A stretch of 64,000 nt of DNA. It comes from Brucella intermedia LMG 3301 (GTDB lineage Bacteria; Pseudomonadota; Alphaproteobacteria; Rhizobiales; Rhizobiaceae). Position 1 is the stretch's first letter; each line of letters opens with the position of its first letter. The stretch lies in contig NZ_ACQA01000001.1 of assembly GCF_000182645.1 (NCBI RefSeq), forward strand, positions 1,054,001-1,118,000, given 5' to 3'. A program made the translations under genes and the position numbers. Of this stretch, positions 46,928 to 56,505 are shown in pieces. Below the pieces are notes generated by a model. It had not been told where the DNA came from and ran no database searches. It saw only the letters and a program-made list of their open reading frames with translations.

Positions 46928-47539
46928 TCGTGCTTCGCCGGGAACAAGTTTGTCCCACGCTGCCATGGCGCCCTGCGCCGCTGCTGTAAGGTCTGCTCGC
47001 GTTCCACCGTCGCGCGCAAGAATGGACATGCCGTTCTGTACCGTTGCATAAAAGGTTGCCACCGCTTCGCAGTTGACCGACATGGCTATGTCGCCGTCGC
47101 GAATGCCGCGTTCGAGCCGCTTTTTCAAGATTTCGATATTGGCGTGGCGACAGTTGCGCAGCACGGTGCAGACCTTGTCGCTTGACTGCGTGCGGTGCAG
47201 CGCATCCAGTGCGATCATGCATCCGCGAGGCACCGATTCCTGACAGTAAGCGTCGATAGTGGCGTGGAGAAACTGCTCGAATGCCCGGCGGACCTCCGGC
47301 GTCTTATCCAGCGTCGACCATATTTCCACCCCGACTTCGCCGGAATAAAGGGTGAGGGCTTCAAGATAGAGCCCTTCCTTGCTGCCGAAAGCTGCATAAA
47401 GGCTGGGAGCATTGATGCCCATGGCGGCTGTCAGGTCGGCCAGCGACGCGCCATCAAAACCTTTTTCCCAGAATTTGAGCATTGCAGCACGCAGCGCTGT
47501 CTCGCGGTCGAAGCTGCGGGGGCGTCCTTTGTCTGCCAC
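46910..47539 (-). CDS. TetR family transcriptional regulator
   Basis: 209 aa. N-terminal HTH with GFDGASLADLTAAMGINAPSLYAAFG. Starts at GTG 47539 behind a strong AAGGAGGGA site. It is divergent from an SDR gene, and the shared promoter region holds two near-identical inverted copies of a 23-nt element. This resembles the BdcR/BdcA pair of E. coli in layout and protein type, but identity with that system is not established. Confidence 0.9.
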   Translation of the reverse strand: MADKGRPRSFDRETALRAAMLKFWEKGFDGASLADLTAAMGINAPSLYAAFGSKEGLYLEALTLYSGEVGVEIWSTLDKTPEVRRAFEQFLHATIDAYCQESVPRGCMIALDALHRTQSSDKVCTVLRNCRHANIEILKKRLERGIRDGDIAMSVNCEAVATFYATVQNGMSILARDGGTRADLTAAAQGAMAAWDKLVPGEARSGDEP

Positions 47540-47548
47540 GCTCCCTCC

Positions 47549-47571
47549 TTTCTGTATCGATCAATAAATAA
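47549..47571. promoter_or_regulatory. Candidate TetR operator, left copy
   Basis: 23-nt element with core TATCGATCAATA. It is the inverted copy of 47606-47628 with two mismatches and lies 10 nt from the TetR start, overlapping its leader. Confidence 0.65.
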
Positions 47572-47605
47572 ATCGCTTGACCGCTCAGCGCAAGCCTGTC
47601 AGCAA

Positions 47606-47628
47606 TTATTTATCAATCGATACAGAAA
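47606..47628. promoter_or_regulatory. Candidate TetR operator, right copy
   Basis: 23-nt element with core TATCAATCGATA, an imperfect palindrome TATC-N4-GATA. It ends 10 nt before the SDR start and mirrors the left copy, so one repressor could silence both divergent genes. Confidence 0.65.
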
Positions 47629-47637
47629 GGAAATGAC

Positions 47638-48385
47638 ATGCCTGCAGAAGCTCTGAACGGGAAGGTTGCTTTCGTCACTGGCGGAAGCCGTGGCATCGGA
47701 GCCGCCATTGCGCGGCGGCTCGCGAAAGATGGTGCGGCAGTCGTAATCACTTATGTGAATGGTAAGGAAAAGGCCGACACCGTGGTCTCCGGGATATTGG
47801 CCGATGGCGGCAAGGCACTGGCGCTGAAGGCCGATAATCGCGATGCCGGCGAGATTGCAGCGGCCATCGAAAATACCGTCAAGGAATTCGGCCGTCTGGA
47901 TATTTTGGTCAACAGCGCCGGGCATATGGCACGCAGCCCCGCTGGAACAGGTCACGCTTGCCGATTTCGATGACGTAATGGCGGTAAACTTCCGCGCTGT
48001 CTTTGCCGCCGTTTCCGCGGCCGCTCCGCATCTCGGTAATGGCGGACGCGTGATCACCATCGGCTCCAATCTCGCCGAAAGCGTGCCTTGGCCGGGCATC
48101 AGCCTTTATGCGGCAAGCAAGGCGGCGCTGATCGGTCTGACGAAAGGTTTAGCGCGCGATCTCGGCCCCCAAGGCGTCACGGTCAATGTCGTTCACCCCG
48201 GCTCGACCGATACCGACATGAATCCGGCAGCAGGCGACCATGCGGAACAGCAGCGCGAACGCATCGCTACCGGCAGCTTTGGTTCGCCCGACGATATTGC
48301 AAGTCTGGTCGCCTGGCTTGCCAGCCCGGAAGGACGCTTCGTGTCGGGAGCCTTGCTCACTGTCGACGGTGGGGCCAACGCCTGA
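47638..48385 (+). pseudogene. Short-chain dehydrogenase/reductase, frameshifted (BdcA-like)
   Basis: NAD(P) Rossmann enzyme. N-terminal TGGSRGIGAAIARR cofactor motif, NSAG, catalytic serine region ITIGSN, YAASK and the C-terminal TVDGG are all present, but the frame breaks at a GGG run (47920-47922). Removing one G turns NSAGHM into NSAGIWHAAPLEQVT and gives an uninterrupted 248-aa SDR. The DTDMNPA segment resembles E. coli BdcA. Real mutation or base-call error cannot be told; the TetR regulation around it is intact. Confidence 0.8.
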
Positions 48386-48438
48386 AACGAAAAGGGCGGC
48401 TCGCGCCGCCCTTGTTTTCTGTCTCTTGCTTGAACTGC

Positions 48439-50058
48439 CTAGCCCAGATTGAGCTCCTTGAAGAAATCGTTGCCCTTGTCATCGATGACGATGAAGGCCG
48501 GGAAATCTTCCACTTCGATGCGCCAGATCGCTTCCATGCCGAGTTCCGGATATTCGACGACCTCGACCTTCTTGATGCAATCCTGCGCCAGACGGGCAGC
48601 CGGGCCACCAATGGAGCCCAGATAGAAGCCGCCGTGCTGGCCGCAGGCTTCACGCACCTGGCGCGAACGGTTGCCTTTGGCGAGCATCACCATCGAACCG
48701 CCGAAGGACTGGAACTGGTCCACATAGGAATCCATGCGGCCAGCCGTGGTCGGGCCGAACGAGCCGGAGGCATACCCGGCAGGCGTCTTGGCCGGGCCTG
48801 CATAATAGATCGGGTGGTTCTTGAAATAATCCGGCATGGCTTCGCCGTTTTCAAGCCGCTCGCGAATCTTGGCATGCGCCAGATCGCGCGCCACGATGAT
48901 TGGACCGGAGAGCGACAGGCGCGTCTTGACCGGGTGCTTCGACAATTCCTTGAGAATGTCCTGCATCGGCTGATTGAGGTCGATCTTGACCACATGCGAC
49001 GACAGTTTTTCCTCGTCAATATCCGGCATGTACTTGGCCGGGTTGGTTTCCAGCTTTTCCAGAAAGATGCCGTCTTTGGTGATCTTGCCCTTGGCCTGAC
49101 GATCCGCAGAGCAGGAAACGCCAATGCCGATCGGCAGCGAAGCGCCGTGGCGAGGCAGGCGAATGACGCGCACGTCATGGCAGAAATATTTGCCGCCGAA
49201 CTGTGCGCCGACACCGAGCGACTGCGTGAGCTTGTGGATTTCAGCTTCCATTTCGAGATCACGGAAGGCGTGCCCGGTTTCCGAACCCTTGGTCGGCAGG
49301 CTGTCCAGATAGCGCGTCGAGGCGAGCTTGACTGTCTTCAGGTTCATCTCGGCGGAAGTGCCGCCGATGACGATCGCCAGATGGTAAGGCGGGCAGGCGG
49401 CTGTGCCGAGGCTCAGGATCTTGTCCTTGAGGAAATCGATCATGCGGTCATGGGTGAGGAGCGATGGCGTTCCCTGATAGAGAAACGTCTTGTTCGCCGA
49501 ACCGCCGCCCTTGGCGACGAAAAGGAACTTGTAGGCGTCTTCGCCTTCTTCATAGATATCGATCTGCGCGGGCAGGTTGTTCTTGGTGTTCTTTTCCTCG
49601 AACATCGACAGGGGTGCCAGCTGCGAATAACGCAGGTTCTTCTTGTTGTAGGCGTCGAGAACGCCTGCGCCCAGCGCATCGGCGTCGCCGCCTTCAGTCC
49701 AGACGCGGCGGCCCTTCTTGCCCATGATGATGGCCGTGCCGGTGTCCTGACACATGGGTAGCACGCCGCCAGCGGCGATGTTGGCGTTTTTCAGGAGGTC
49801 GTAGGCAACGAACCGGTCGTTATCGGTCGCTTCCGGGTCTTCGAGAATCCTGGCAAGCTGCTGAAGATGGCCGGGGCGCAGCAGATGGTTGATATCGGCA
49901 AAAGCCGCTTCCGAAAGCAGGCGAAGCCCTTCCGGGTCAACCGTCAGGATTTCCTGTCCCTTGAACGTATCGACAGAAACATGATCCGAAGTCAGCTTGC
50001 GGTAAGGGGTGTCGTCTTCGCCAAGAGGGAAAAGATCGGCGGCGCTTGCTTCTGCCAT
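48439..50058 (-). CDS. fumA: Class I (Fe-S) fumarate hydratase
   Basis: 539-aa oxygen-sensitive [4Fe-4S] fumarase interconverting fumarate and malate in the TCA cycle. N-terminal alpha domain with cluster cysteines in [17 protein letters not shown] and [10 protein letters not shown]-terminal beta domain with GPTTAGRMD and SIGGPAA. Both domains are fused as in E. coli FumA/B. ATG 50058 is chosen with GCGAGG 7 nt upstream; the frame continues to 50415 without coding character. Convergent with the SDR gene. Confidence 0.93.
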   Translation of the reverse strand: MAEASAADLFPLGEDDTPYRKLTSDHVSVDTFKGQEILTVDPEGLRLLSEAAFADINHLLRPGHLQQLARILEDPEATDNDRFVAYDLLKNANIAAGGVLPMCQDTGTAIIMGKKGRRVWTEGGDADALGAGVLDAYNKKNLRYSQLAPLSMFEEKNTKNNLPAQIDIYEEGEDAYKFLFVAKGGGSANKTFLYQGTPSLLTHDRMIDFLKDKILSLGTAACPPYHLAIVIGGTSAEMNLKTVKLASTRYLDSLPTKGSETGHAFRDLEMEAEIHKLTQSLGVGAQFGGKYFCHDVRVIRLPRHGASLPIGIGVSCSADRQAKGKITKDGIFLEKLETNPAKYMPDIDEEKLSSHVVKIDLNQPMQDILKELSKHPVKTRLSLSGPIIVARDLAHAKIRERLENGEAMPDYFKNHPIYYAGPAKTPAGYASGSFGPTTAGRMDSYVDQFQSFGGSMVMLAKGNRSRQVREACGQHGGFYLGSIGGPAARLAQDCIKKVEVVEYPELGMEAIWRIEVEDFPAFIVIDDKGNDFFKELNLG

Positions 50059-50397
50059 CGCGGTACCTCGCTTGCTTGCCAGCTGCGCCAGCCGGAAATG
50101 GTCACCGTTCCGGCTCGCGCGATAGGTTGATCGAAGCCCCGAAGACAGCTTCGGAACCAAAGTCTGAGGGGCTTTTAGCGCGATGCGGGATGGATGCCAC
50201 TGCGTCACTTTGTTCATCAGGGCAATCCGGGTCGGTCTCCCAAGATGGTGCCTCAAACAATTGTGATAGGTGTGGAACGCGAAATTGCTTCCCGAAGCAT
50301 TAGCGTTAAAAGTTTCTATACGAGATTGGTAAATTCTACGTGCGAGATTCGGACGGATTCGCTTGTTCAGCGAACGCATCAATTTGGGCGGTTTGAA

Positions 50398-52410
50398 ATG
50401 CAGTTTCCCAGACACTCGCAGACAGATGAGAAGAGCAGCGCTGGGCGCGGACTAACTATCCGTCGCGCAGCGGCGCTGGCTCTGGCAGCTTCGGTGTTTC
50501 TCCCCACGGCGCAGGCTGAAGCCGCGAATTCGTTATTGGAGCTTTTTCAGCAGCGCCGCCAGCAGCAGGCGCCACAGATTGCACCCCAGCCGGAGCTTCC
50601 AAAAGCTGCGACGCCAAAAGCAGTCGCTGCTCCGCGTCCTTCCACGCCGAACACGGCCGCGCGCAGCCTTCCGCCAGCCCAGCGCGTGACGGTGAAGGGC
50701 CCGCAGATTTACGATTACAAGCCCGATGCTCTGGTCAATGTCGATTTCAGCGCGCTCGACATGGGCGTCACGGCGGCCACCGAACCTGCCACGGTCGATC
50801 CATTGACATCGGGCATGTCGCCGATCCGCCCGAAGATGCATGAGGAGGCCCCGGGCCAGCGTGCATTCGATGCGGCTGTCGACTATCTGAAGTCCGTCAA
50901 CGTCAAGGCGGAGAAAGAGATAGCGCAGGCTATCGTCGATTATTATTCCAACAAGCGCAGCTTCATGTGGTCGGCGGATGACAAGGTGCTGGACCGCGCC
51001 AAGGACGTCGCTGCTTTCTTTGCCCGTGCCGATGAAGACGGGCTCAATCCCGACGAATATGCGGTCACGATTCCGGCTGATACTTTCGATGCTTCCGCCC
51101 AAGCCGAGCGCCAGCAGAAACTTGCAGAATTTGAAATCCGCATGTCTGCACGCGCTCTGCGCTATGCCATCGACGCAGGCGAGGGGCGGGTCATCGCCGA
51201 CCGCCTCAGCGGTTTCCACGACCTGCCGCGCAATCGCGTCGATCCGAAAGCCGTTCTCGAAAAACTGGCGTCGGAAAGCGATCCGGCTGCCTACCTGCAT
51301 GGCTTCCAGCCGGACAACGAGCAATATGCGGCCTTGAAGAGCGAACTGGCGAATACCGAGCCGCCCTCTGCCGAACCGATCCGCATCTCGCTGAATGGCG
51401 TCATCAAGCCGGGCGATGCCAACCCGCAGCTTGGCAAGGTGGTCGCCCTCATTTCGAGACATGCGCCCGCCAGCTATCTGGCAGAGCACAGGCAGGTGCT
51501 GGACGCACATGCCAACGGCGACGTTTACGATCCGGAACTGGTTGCGGCCATCAAGGACTACCAGAAGCTTTCCGGCAGCACGCCGGATGGCGTCATTGGC
51601 CGCAATACGCTTTCTGCCCTTCAGGGCGAGCAGTCCTCCATCAAGCGCGACCGTATCCTTTATTCCATGGAGCGCCTGCGCTGGCTGCCGCATGATTTCG
51701 GCACGCGCTACGTGATGGTCAATCAGCCGGCTTACCGTGCGGAATATTTCGAGGATGGAAAAGAAAAGCTGGCCATGAATGTGGTCATCGGCTCTCCGAG
51801 CCACCAGACCTATTTCTTCTACAACAAGGTGCAGACGGTCGTTTTCAACCCGTCATGGGGCGTTCCGCGCTCCATCATCCTGAACGAGATGCTGCCGAAG
51901 GTCATGCGGGACACGAGCTATCTCGACCGCAACGGCTATGAGGTTTATGCCGACGGCAAGAAGGTTTCGGCCAGCGCCGTCAACTGGAGCGCGGTTGCCG
52001 CAGGCAAGGCCCATGTCGGCATTCGGCAGAAGCCGAGCCTCGACAATGCGCTGGGCGAACTGAAGATTCTGTTTCCCAATTCGCATGACATCTACATGCA
52101 CGACACTCCGGCCAAGTCCTATTTCAGCCGCGACATGCGGGCGCTCAGCCACGGCTGCATCCGTCTGGAACGTCCGCGCGACATGGCCGCTGCCGTCATG
52201 GGAACAACCGTGCAGGATCTGGACAAGTATTTCGGCAAGAACGAACGCGGCATCAAGGTGAAGGAGCCGGTTCCCGTCTATATCTCCTACTTCACGGCAT
52301 GGCCGGATGCGAGTGGCCAGATTCGCTATTATGGCGATGTCTATGACCGTGATTCCGGCTTGCAGAAGGCATTCGACAAGACGGCGGATTCGCGTCTGGC
52401 AGCGCTCTGA
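50398..52410 (+). CDS. L,D-transpeptidase, YcbB-like
   Basis: 670 aa. Signal segment (about residues 22-42), glutamine/proline-rich linker, scaffold domain, a peptidoglycan-binding domain ([22 protein letters not shown]) and a YkuD catalytic domain with HDTPAKSYF and SHGCIR, nucleophile C587. It makes 3,3-cross-links in peptidoglycan or attaches proteins to it. ATG 50398 is selected; the ORF begins further upstream. Brucellaceae have several such enzymes; which one this is was not determined. Confidence 0.9.
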   Translation: MQFPRHSQTDEKSSAGRGLTIRRAAALALAASVFLPTAQAEAANSLLELFQQRRQQQAPQIAPQPELPKAATPKAVAAPRPSTPNTAARSLPPAQRVTVKGPQIYDYKPDALVNVDFSALDMGVTAATEPATVDPLTSGMSPIRPKMHEEAPGQRAFDAAVDYLKSVNVKAEKEIAQAIVDYYSNKRSFMWSADDKVLDRAKDVAAFFARADEDGLNPDEYAVTIPADTFDASAQAERQQKLAEFEIRMSARALRYAIDAGEGRVIADRLSGFHDLPRNRVDPKAVLEKLASESDPAAYLHGFQPDNEQYAALKSELANTEPPSAEPIRISLNGVIKPGDANPQLGKVVALISRHAPASYLAEHRQVLDAHANGDVYDPELVAAIKDYQKLSGSTPDGVIGRNTLSALQGEQSSIKRDRILYSMERLRWLPHDFGTRYVMVNQPAYRAEYFEDGKEKLAMNVVIGSPSHQTYFFYNKVQTVVFNPSWGVPRSIILNEMLPKVMRDTSYLDRNGYEVYADGKKVSASAVNWSAVAAGKAHVGIRQKPSLDNALGELKILFPNSHDIYMHDTPAKSYFSRDMRALSHGCIRLERPRDMAAAVMGTTVQDLDKYFGKNERGIKVKEPVPVYISYFTAWPDASGQIRYYGDVYDRDSGLQKAFDKTADSRLAAL

Positions 52411-52432
52411 AATCCTTTGCCATTCAAAACAG

Positions 52433-52464
52433 AACGGCAACCATTGCTGAATGGTTGCCGTTTT
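52433..52464 (+). terminator. Terminator after the L,D-transpeptidase gene
   Basis: Perfect 13-bp stem aacggcaaccatt / aatggttgccgtt with a 4-nt loop and T tail. Confidence 0.9.
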
Positions 52465-52586
52465 CGTTTGTCGCTCGGAACAGACGGGAGAAGATAAAAT
52501 CTCTTTGGGAAGTGGCATGCGAGACGCTTGACTTATGCAGGCGCAGGCCAGTATATCCGCACCACCTTGATTGAGCACTGCTCATC

Positions 52587-52661
52587 GGGCGTGTAGCTCA
52601 GCGGGAGAGCACTCCCTTCACACGGGAGGGGTCACAGGTTCAATCCCTGTCACGCCCACCA
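52587..52661 (+). tRNA. tRNA-Val (anticodon CAC)
   Basis: 75 nt including encoded CCA. GGGCGTG / CACGCCC acceptor stem, D arm GCTCAGCGGGAGAGC, anticodon stem-loop CTCCC-TTCACAC-GGGAG, and GGTTCAATCC T arm. Confidence 0.96.
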
Positions 52662-52716
52662 TTTCCTTACTCCCACACCGAGTGATCCGGCTCGCCGCGC
52701 TTGCCGGGAGCGCGCA

Positions 52717-52741
52717 CGAAAAAAGCCGGAAAGTCCGGCTT
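52717..52741 (-). terminator. Terminator of the GNAT gene
   Basis: Stem aagccgga-aag-tccggctt; on the minus strand it is followed by six T, so it ends the gene at 52780-53484. Confidence 0.8.
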
Positions 52742-52779
52742 GATCGATTGCGAGTTTATCGGAAACCGGCGCGGATGGT

Positions 52780-53484
52780 CTATCGCGACAGGATGACATC
52801 CCATTTGCCGAACTCAACGAGGCCGCAGGTTTTGGCGAGCGCAACTGACGGCAAATTATCCAGCTGGCATCGATACTGCGGTTCAAAGCCCCGCTCGATC
52901 GCAAAATGGCTGATCCCACGGAACAATCTGGATGCATATCCTTTGCCTCTTGCATGAGGCAAGGTCAGCACGCCCGTATCCGCGAGTTTCGCGTCATCCC
53001 ATGGATACATGCTTGCAGCGCTGACAAGCTCGCCGTTCTCGAATGCGCCAGCGACAAGCCAGTGATCAAGTTCCACAGACGCGGCGTCGAGATCATCCTC
53101 GGTAGCCTTATCGCAGAATGCGTTGAAGAGCGCGGCGTCTTCTTCCGTAAGCAGACGTATATCGGGAGAAACATCCATTTCGGCGATGTTTTTCAGCTCC
53201 GCCTCGGGAAAATAGAACAGGTGGTCGGCCCCGTGGCATCTAATGCCAGCCCTATCAAGGCGGTGGTGAAATTCCGGTGCGCTTGACGGGGTGTCCGAAA
53301 GCAACTGCCTGGCCAGCGCTTCGCGCAGAACGACCAGCGTTCTATCCGCCATCTCAAGAATGGCGCCATCGGCTTCGATCTCGAGCGCCGGCGTGGTGGC
53401 GATCGAAAAGTGTTTGTCTTCAAACACGACGCCTTCACCACGAAAGGTGTCACGCCAATAATTGTTCACGGTATCAGAAAACAC
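52780..53484 (-). CDS. GNAT family N-acetyltransferase
   Basis: 234 aa; C-terminal GNAT domain with the acetyl-CoA loop LPHARGKGYASRL and the following SHFAIERGFEPQYRCQLDN. The N-terminal part (1-110) is less conserved and may define the substrate. Starts at GTG 53484. Monocistronic, with its own terminator downstream. Confidence 0.85.
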   Translation of the reverse strand: MFSDTVNNYWRDTFRGEGVVFEDKHFSIATTPALEIEADGAILEMADRTLVVLREALARQLLSDTPSSAPEFHHRLDRAGIRCHGADHLFYFPEAELKNIAEMDVSPDIRLLTEEDAALFNAFCDKATEDDLDAASVELDHWLVAGAFENGELVSAASMYPWDDAKLADTGVLTLPHARGKGYASRLFRGISHFAIERGFEPQYRCQLDNLPSVALAKTCGLVEFGKWDVILSR

Positions 53485-53613
53485 GACAGCACCAATTCTT
53501 GCTCAGTTTTCCCGAGCATGATCCTGCGTTTGTGAAGATCGTGTGAATTTTCTGTCGGGCTTACGTCAGTTTTCTGTCGAAAGGCGGCGGCAGCGCGTCA
53601 AACTTCATCGGTC

Positions 53614-53703
53614 TCAGGGACGTTCATATCTCCAAAGCATAATGCACGCTGCAATCACCACCGCAGACGTGAGAACGCCTATGACAATAGAGAATAAGAC
53701 CAT
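53614..53703 (-). CDS. Very small membrane protein (29 aa)
   Basis: Frame ATG 53703 to TGA 53614. One hydrophobic helix (VLFSIVIGVLTSAVVIAAC) with a short positively charged tail (LWRYERP), and AGGGA about 9 nt before the ATG. Looks like a genuine single-pass small protein, but only composition and ribosome site support it. Confidence 0.4.
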   Translation of the reverse strand: MVLFSIVIGVLTSAVVIAACIMLWRYERP

Positions 53704-54180
53704 TGCATTATCCCTGTTCCGTTTGTTTTCTTTATCGGAGGGGAGAATGACCGAGGAAAATCACTTCGTCAGGTCCGCAATGACGAATCAACATTTTTGA
53801 CAGTTGAATTGACGAGTCGCGGTTTTCGCGCATGGGCGCGACAACGGCCATTTTCGGCGTTACGACGTATATTTCTTCATGCTGTTATAAAACCTTCACC
53901 GTCGCCGGTTAGGCGAGGGCGGCCGCTTGTTGAGCGGATCGGACGGGCATTAAGGGGCAGACTAACAAAATCGCTGGAATGGTGGATTCGTTGCGTGTTG
54001 CGGCGATGAAGAGCATTATTTTGTCTATTTCTGAATAGATGAAGTATATATAATATTATATGAAGTAGTTTTTATATCACATATAAATAATTCACAAAAC
54101 TTACATCGAATAAACATTGATCAAATTATGGTGAATAAATATAGCGGTGGCGTCTAACTCTTCCACTGGAGACGCATTTT
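53704..54180. other. Leader and promoter region of the porin gene
   Basis: 477 nt without a convincing gene. The part from about 54015 to 54140 is markedly AT-rich with TATATAATATTATA at 54046-54061. Just before the porin ATG, gcgtct (54150-54155) pairs with agacgc (54170-54175), which overlaps the GGAGA ribosome site. Confidence 0.5.
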
Positions 54181-55299
54181 ATGACTATCAGAAAAATTCT
54201 TCTTGGTTCGGCTGCATCGCTCGTAGCGATTTCCGGCGCGCAGGCAGCCGATGCAATCGTGGCGCCTGAACCCGAAGCAGTCGAATATGTCCGCGTATGC
54301 GATGCATACGGCGCTGGCTATTTCTACATTCCGGGAACGGAAACCTGTCTGCGCATTCATGGCTATGTTCGCTATGATGCAAGCGGCGGCGACAACAACT
54401 ATGCTCGCACCCCGGCACAGCTGGAGCGCGACACCTGGAACAAGCTGGCCCGCGTCAGCCTGCGTTTCTCCACCGCTTCGGAAACGGAACTCGGCACGCT
54501 CAAGACCTATAGCGAACTGCGCTATGACTGGAACGGCGACGGAAACGGCAAGGCCGACAACTACAATGGCGGCTCCACCAGCACCTCGCTGCGTTATGCC
54601 TATATCCAGCTTGGCGGCCTGCGTGTCGGTCTGGATGAATCGGCATTCGTTACCTTCACCGGCTATCTGGGCAACGTCATCAGCGACGACGTGATCCTCG
54701 CCGGCGGTTATCGCACCAACCTCATCAGCTACACCTTCAAGGGCGGAAACGGCTTCTCGGCCATCGTCTCGCTCGAAGAAGGCGGCAATTCCGACTCCAA
54801 CGTGGACGTCACCATCAAGGACTACATGCCCCATGTGGTTGGCGGTCTCAAATACGAGCAGAGCTGGGGCAAGATCGCAGGCGTCGTAGCCTATGACGCC
54901 CGCAATGAGGAATGGGCCGGAAAGGTCCGCGGCGATGTCAACATCACCGATCAGTTCTCGGTCTGGCTGCAGGGCGCCTATAAGTCCAACGACGATCATT
55001 ACGGCACGTCGGGTGGTTATCGCGTGCGTATCGTCGACTCGTTCTACGGCACGTGGGGCGGTGACTGGGCAGTCTGGGGTGGTGCAGCGTTCAAGGCGAC
55101 GAGCAAGGCGACCTTCAACGTACAGGCCGCTTACGACGACAGCGAAACCTTCGCCGCAACCGCCAACGTCGCCTACCAGCTGGTTCCTGGCTTCACCATT
55201 ACGCCTGAAGTTTCCTACACCAAGTGGCAGGACAAGAACACCAGCATGGACGGCAAGGACGCCTGGCAGGGCAAAATCCGTTTCCAGCGCTCGTTCTGA
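54181..55299 (+). CDS. Alphaproteobacterial porin, Omp2-like
   Basis: 372-aa general outer membrane porin (Porin_2 family). Signal peptide [20 protein letters not shown] with cleavage near residue 22, the family mark [20 protein letters not shown] with two cysteines, sixteen-strand barrel character and a C-terminal phenylalanine. Related to Brucella Omp2a/Omp2b, which in Brucella are a tandem pair; only one is here. The GGAGA site lies 7 nt before the ATG inside a possible hairpin. A strong terminator follows. Confidence 0.93.
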   Translation: MTIRKILLGSAASLVAISGAQAADAIVAPEPEAVEYVRVCDAYGAGYFYIPGTETCLRIHGYVRYDASGGDNNYARTPAQLERDTWNKLARVSLRFSTASETELGTLKTYSELRYDWNGDGNGKADNYNGGSTSTSLRYAYIQLGGLRVGLDESAFVTFTGYLGNVISDDVILAGGYRTNLISYTFKGGNGFSAIVSLEEGGNSDSNVDVTIKDYMPHVVGGLKYEQSWGKIAGVVAYDARNEEWAGKVRGDVNITDQFSVWLQGAYKSNDDHYGTSGGYRVRIVDSFYGTWGGDWAVWGGAAFKATSKATFNVQAAYDDSETFAATANVAYQLVPGFTITPEVSYTKWQDKNTSMDGKDAWQGKIRFQRSF

Positions 55300-55381
55300 C
55301 AGGCTGGCTGATAGTGCCGCCAACGGCACAAGCATTGTCGTAGAACTATGATGACCTCCAGTCCATGTTTCTAGCGACAGG

Positions 55382-55411
55382 GGCGGCGACCTGAGCGGTC
55401 GCCGCCTTTTT
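55382..55411 (+). terminator. Terminator after the porin gene
   Basis: Perfect 10-bp stem ggcggcgacc / ggtcgccgcc with a 5-nt loop and TTTTT. Confidence 0.92.
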
Positions 55412-55490
55412 GTGTTTCAGCCGATGAATTTGCAGAAGAATATAAGAAAACAACAAGTTAGAAGTATATTCGAGATTCTGCTTTAACTAA

Positions 55491-55522
55491 AAAAAGCCCG
55501 GACTGTTCGTTCCGGGCTTTTG
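55491..55522 (-). terminator. Terminator of the two-module cysteine protein gene
   Basis: Stem aaaagcccgga / tccgggctttt with a T run on the minus strand, directly after the minus-strand gene. Confidence 0.85.
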
Positions 55523-55541
55523 GATGCTCATGGCTGGGTTC

Positions 55542-56099
55542 TTAGTCGAGAATGTAGCAGGCCTTGGCCTTGCCGCGTGCCGGATCGCCGAAGGCGCGAT
55601 TGTCGCAGCGAACGCCATTCCGGAAGACGCCTTCCGTGAACCGGCCCTCAGCGCCGTAGCGGACGCGCTTGCGCCCGTAAAAATCACAGAAACCGCCTTC
55701 CTTCGCGCAACGGCTCCAGTCACGGTCACGGTCGCGATCTTCGTAGCGGTCATACGGGTCATACCGGCCCGGACGATCGCGGCGATCAGGACGGCCCGGA
55801 CGATCTGGCCTGTCCCAGCGATCCTGAACGACGAAGGAGCAGCTCTTCTTCTGGCCCGGCGCGGGATCGCCGAAAACCCGGTTGGAGCAGTTGACCTGCG
55901 GGCGGTCGATGAAGCGCGAGGTATTCCGTCCGCCAGTGCCGTAAACCACTTCGGCCGGGTAGGGCAGCTGGCAAATTCCGTTCTCGCTTGCGCAACGCTG
56001 CAGTTGTGCTGCCGATGCCGGCGCAACGAGCGGGGCGAGGACGGTTACCAGGCCGCCAAGGCATATTGAAGCAATGGTCGTCTTGAGTGCAGGTATCAT
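55542..56099 (-). CDS. Secreted protein with two tandem four-cysteine modules
   Basis: 185 aa. Signal peptide to about residue 31. Module 1 has C36, C43, C71, C87; module 2 has C131, C138, C165, C181, so the spacing 7-28-16 is repeated as 7-27-16. Both contain an xYGxxGR turn and an NRxFGDPAxGxxK block before the last cysteine. Between them is an Arg/Asp/Pro-rich linker (about 94-128). Function unknown; the modules probably form disulfide-locked domains that bind something outside the inner membrane. ATG 56099 follows an AGAGGGA site. Confidence 0.75.
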   Translation of the reverse strand: MIPALKTTIASICLGGLVTVLAPLVAPASAAQLQRCASENGICQLPYPAEVVYGTGGRNTSRFIDRPQVNCSNRVFGDPAPGQKKSCSFVVQDRWDRPDRPGRPDRRDRPGRYDPYDRYEDRDRDRDWSRCAKEGGFCDFYGRKRVRYGAEGRFTEGVFRNGVRCDNRAFGDPARGKAKACYILD

Positions 56100-56267
56100 G
56101 ATGTGTCCCTCTGATATCGGTGAAATATGCTTTAGTTCCGGTATCTTGAACAGAGGATGAATGTGCTGTGTCCAATGGGAATTTTGCCGGGTGGTTAAGA
56201 ATTCCATGAGGCGGGGTCGACAAACATTTTCCGCTCTGGTTTGCTGCGGCAAGAATGAGGTTCTGAA

Positions 56268-56414
56268 ATGCACCGACTGCCTTTTCGTTTCACATCTATC
56301 ATCGTCGTTCTGGCGGGCATGATCGCCGTCGGGTTTTATGTCGGCCACAAAACGAAAGAGGCGCACCAGACATCGCTTGTTCAACGTTCCGCGCCATCTG
56401 AAGCTGGAATATAG
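56268..56414 (+). CDS. Small single-pass membrane protein (48 aa)
   Basis: Frame ATG 56268 to TAG 56412. A basic start (MHRLPFRF) precedes one membrane helix (TSIIVVLAGMIAVGFYVG) and a polar tail. GAGG lies 7 nt before the ATG. No family recognised. It ends 91 nt before the lipoate ligase gene. Confidence 0.55.
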   Translation: MHRLPFRFTSIIVVLAGMIAVGFYVGHKTKEAHQTSLVQRSAPSEAGI

Positions 56415-56505
56415 TCCTGCTCTTTTGCTCCGAACGAGCTTCCTTTCCCGCAGGTTTCATGAAATGAGAGTGAAACCTCACCTTCACTCTTCGGAGGCTG
56501 CCCGC

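Noticed and set aside
48088..49761. 557-codon open frame antisense to fumarase and overlapping the SDR
   Set aside because: Crosses two real genes and has arginine-rich, motif-free translation.
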